This document shows, piece after piece, positions 12,528 through 14,097 of a stretch of DNA of 14,097 bases (within the stretch, counting starts at the first letter, position 1; each line of letters begins with the position of its first letter). The notes beneath the pieces are model-generated. The model did not search any database. It worked only from the letters and a program-made list of their open reading frames with translations, and was not told where the DNA came from. Made by a program: the position numbers and the translations under genes. The stretch is from positions 1 through 14,097 of the forward strand of contig JAFWCP010000366.1 in the NCBI GenBank assembly GCA_017536845.1, given 5' to 3'. The stretch comes from Solobacterium sp. (lineage in GTDB: Bacteria > Bacillota_I > Bacilli_A > Erysipelotrichales > Erysipelotrichaceae).

Positions 12528-13427
12528 CTACCACATTACCGGGGGATTCTCCTTATCCACAGGAATTGTCACTTCGCAGGCAAAGTCTTTCGGCAAGGCG
12601 TCACGCGTCCCTCTTAAACGCCAGTAGTCTTTCCAGTATTCCCACCACTTTCTTGACAACGGTTCTATTTCTTCTTCCGTATATTTTCCTTTTTGTCCTG
12701 CAATCTCTATTTTATCGCCGCCGACGATAAGGCCAACCACACCGCATCGGGCACAGAGAATGTGTTCTGCGGTTCCAGGAGTTTCTGCACCTTTGAAGCC
12801 TTTGACGGGGATCTGGTTTCTGTAATCCTTCAGTAACGACTCAGCTCTTTTATGGTCGTCGAATGCCATGTCATACGTATCGACAGGATAAAGGATCGAA
12901 TCATCATCACGGAAACGTTCATGCCAGTTTTCATCATTCAGGTTGTCCAGAAAGACCGCAAAGACATGACCATAGAAGCGAACAGCCAGAACATCAGTGG
13001 TATGAGTTTCTTTTTCAGCTTTTGTTTCATCATATAGCTGCACATCACAGAATTCCAGCTGAAGCATATCATCACCCACATACCAGCACCACCATGATCC
13101 TGCATCAGATATGGCGTCTGCCAGTATGTTGAGCGCATCCCTGCCTGTGATGCCTTCATGGGAACCGGCCTTTGGTTTGTTATAAAACACAGCTGAGACA
13201 GGAAGTCTGGCTGTATATCCTGATTCAATATCATGAACAGTAACGATATCACCCTCCTCTATAAACACAGCTTCGTCATACTGCATCTTTTCGGCGTATT
13301 CAATATCATCATGTTCCTCTTCAGATACAATATCTGCATCCTCATGATCATGTGCACGATAGTTATCGCGCAGTTTTATTGCCAGATCTGCATATTCAGG
13401 CCTGTAAAAAATCAACGTTTTCTTCAT
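12528..13427 (-). CDS. Acidic protein of unknown function with a CxxC pair
   Basis: The product has 299 residues from the start at 13427 (MKKTLIFYRP), with GAGAGG 4 nt upstream. The N-terminus is very acidic (HDHEDADIVSEEEHDDIEYA). The middle is rich in aromatics (SWWCWYVGDDMLQLEFCDVQ at about 110-129), followed by more strands (VLAVRFYGHVFAVFLDNLND). The C-terminal third has ILCARCGVVGLIVGG, a single CxxC pair that could bind a metal only with a partner, and a Trp-rich helix (RKWWEYWKDYW). There is no signal peptide or transmembrane segment. The pattern recalls immunity-type or other small soluble accessory proteins, but no family is clear. It lies 121 nt after the acetyltransferase gene. 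Confidence 0.75.
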   Translation of the reverse strand: MKKTLIFYRPEYADLAIKLRDNYRAHDHEDADIVSEEEHDDIEYAEKMQYDEAVFIEEGDIVTVHDIESGYTARLPVSAVFYNKPKAGSHEGITGRDALNILADAISDAGSWWCWYVGDDMLQLEFCDVQLYDETKAEKETHTTDVLAVRFYGHVFAVFLDNLNDENWHERFRDDDSILYPVDTYDMAFDDHKRAESLLKDYRNQIPVKGFKGAETPGTAEHILCARCGVVGLIVGGDKIEIAGQKGKYTEEEIEPLSRKWWEYWKDYWRLRGTRDALPKDFACEVTIPVDKENPPVMW

Positions 13428-13479
13428 AGAACCTCTCAAAGGTTGATTGCCGGCGCTTCGGCGTTGCCTTCATGCCCGC

Positions 13480-13507
13480 AATGGGCAATGAAACGTCATT
13501 GCCCATT
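13480..13507. repeat. Perfect 12-bp inverted repeat between two minus-strand genes
   Basis: AATGGGCAATGA / TCATTGCCCATT with a 4-nt loop. The T-rich flank (TTGTTCGTTTGTTTT) is on the plus-strand side, so it looks like a terminator for plus-strand rather than minus-strand transcription, although no plus-strand gene leads into it. For the minus strand it could work as a weak terminator or a transcript-stabilising hairpin. A second small G/C hairpin (GCCGGCGCTTCGGC) is at about 13449-13462. Confidence 0.45.
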
Positions 13508-13548
13508 TGTTCGTTTGTTTTCCCATCATCCCGGCAGACAGGAAACTG

Positions 13549-14097
13549 TCAGTCTAAATGGACTTTGTAGCAAAGATAGTTGCCCACGCAGACAAATCCG
13601 CACGCCAGCGTGGTCTCTTCATATTCTTTATCACAGAAAAACGTCATCACTCTGCCGCCCCTGCGCCTTGTGTCCGCAATGGCGGCATTCAGCAGTTCCT
13701 TATAAATCTTTGGATCATACTTCTTACAATCTATGTCGATACCGAAAATCTCATACCATCCGTCATCTGCATCCGTATAATAGACTGCGCCTTGTGGTTT
13801 TCTTTCTGATACTTTTACAAGAATGATCCAGTTGTCCAGGTCTTTGTGAATCCTGTCAGAATTCCAATACATATCACCTTCGATCTGACTGTGGAGGATC
13901 CGAAAGCAATCGTAATTTTCTTTGTGGATGTGAATGATCTCACTGCTTTCCTGCACATGACTGCATTGATCGAGATACACCGTATTGTTAAAATCGTCTT
14001 CAATACACTCGCATCCTCGTTCGGAAAGATAATTCACTGCCTTCTGATTTTCTGCAGGGAATCCAAAAAACACATCATACCCTTGAAACCGTTCACC
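13549..14097 (-). CDS. GNAT-family N-acetyltransferase, partial (start lies beyond the right edge)
   Basis: The frame is open to the window's right edge; a GTG at 14073 lies inside GYDVFFGFPAENQKAVNYL and is not a likely start. The N-terminal part fits the first segment of a two-part acetyltransferase. The C-terminal 90 residues are typical: WIILVKVSERKPQGAVYY, then YEIFGIDIDCKKYDPKIYKE, LLNAAIADTRRRGGRVMTFF with the Arg/Gly-rich acetyl-CoA loop (RRRGGR), and LACGFVCVGNYLCYKV at the end. It probably transfers an acetyl group from acetyl-CoA to an amine; the acceptor is unknown. It is upstream of the two unknown proteins in the same direction, with a hairpin in the 121-nt gap. Confidence 0.8.
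   Translation of the reverse strand, partial: GERFQGYDVFFGFPAENQKAVNYLSERGCECIEDDFNNTVYLDQCSHVQESSEIIHIHKENYDCFRILHSQIEGDMYWNSDRIHKDLDNWIILVKVSERKPQGAVYYTDADDGWYEIFGIDIDCKKYDPKIYKELLNAAIADTRRRGGRVMTFFCDKEYEETTLACGFVCVGNYLCYKVHLD

Noticed and set aside
1..14097. CRISPR arrays, tRNA or rRNA genes, and transposase genes
   Set aside because: I saw no regularly spaced repeats, no tRNA-like cloverleaf and no intact transposase or terminal inverted repeats by reading; a dedicated scan could still find short remnants.

Overview
The window comes from a mid-GC Bacillota-type bacterium (Clostridia or Erysipelotrichia is my best guess). The grounds are strong AGGAGG-type ribosome binding sites in front of nearly every gene, tightly overlapping operonic genes, Rho-independent hairpins and the protein families present. 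All convincing genes are on the minus strand, so transcription runs from high to low coordinates. TGA is the commonest normal stop codon, so the genetic code looks standard.

Layout in transcription order. (A) 14097-10383: a partial GNAT acetyltransferase, two proteins I do not recognise, a 53-residue signal-anchor-like ORF and a 460-residue beta-rich protein, closed by two terminators. The 53-residue ORF and the 460-residue protein are in the same frame, separated only by a TAA codon. (B) 10382-9027: about 1.35 kb with no intact gene. It holds the C-terminal remnant of an enolase-superfamily (mandelate racemase-like) gene, a promoter-to-hairpin unit, an orphan terminator, and two copies of an ATCAGTTAG-N6-CTAA site, one of which sits at the start of the main operon. 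(C) 9026-981: the main operon. Its order is class I methyltransferase, alpha/beta hydrolase, ATC-hydrolase-like protein, LCM/PPM-type methyltransferase, second ATC-hydrolase-like protein (interrupted by an in-frame TGA), second alpha/beta hydrolase, remnant of a third alpha/beta hydrolase, third ATC-hydrolase-like protein, SRPBCC-like protein, ketopantoate-reductase-like dehydrogenase, and two related four-helix membrane proteins. (D) 980-1: decayed sequence and a lipoprotein alpha/beta hydrolase pseudogene that runs off the left edge.

The operon looks like a small-molecule pathway with two methyl transfers, one NAD(P)H reduction and repeated pairs of alpha/beta hydrolase plus ATC-hydrolase-like protein. 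The substrate cannot be read from the sequence. The most notable point is the second ATC-hydrolase-like gene. Its reading frame stays open and family-like for 31 codons past the TGA, through the conserved RTKT and CCDF motifs. A perfect 6-bp hairpin with a G-initial loop lies at the spacing expected of a bacterial SECIS element. This could be a new selenoprotein. The simpler alternative, a recent nonsense mutation, is serious, because other genes in the window carry TAA or TGA stops or frameshifts.
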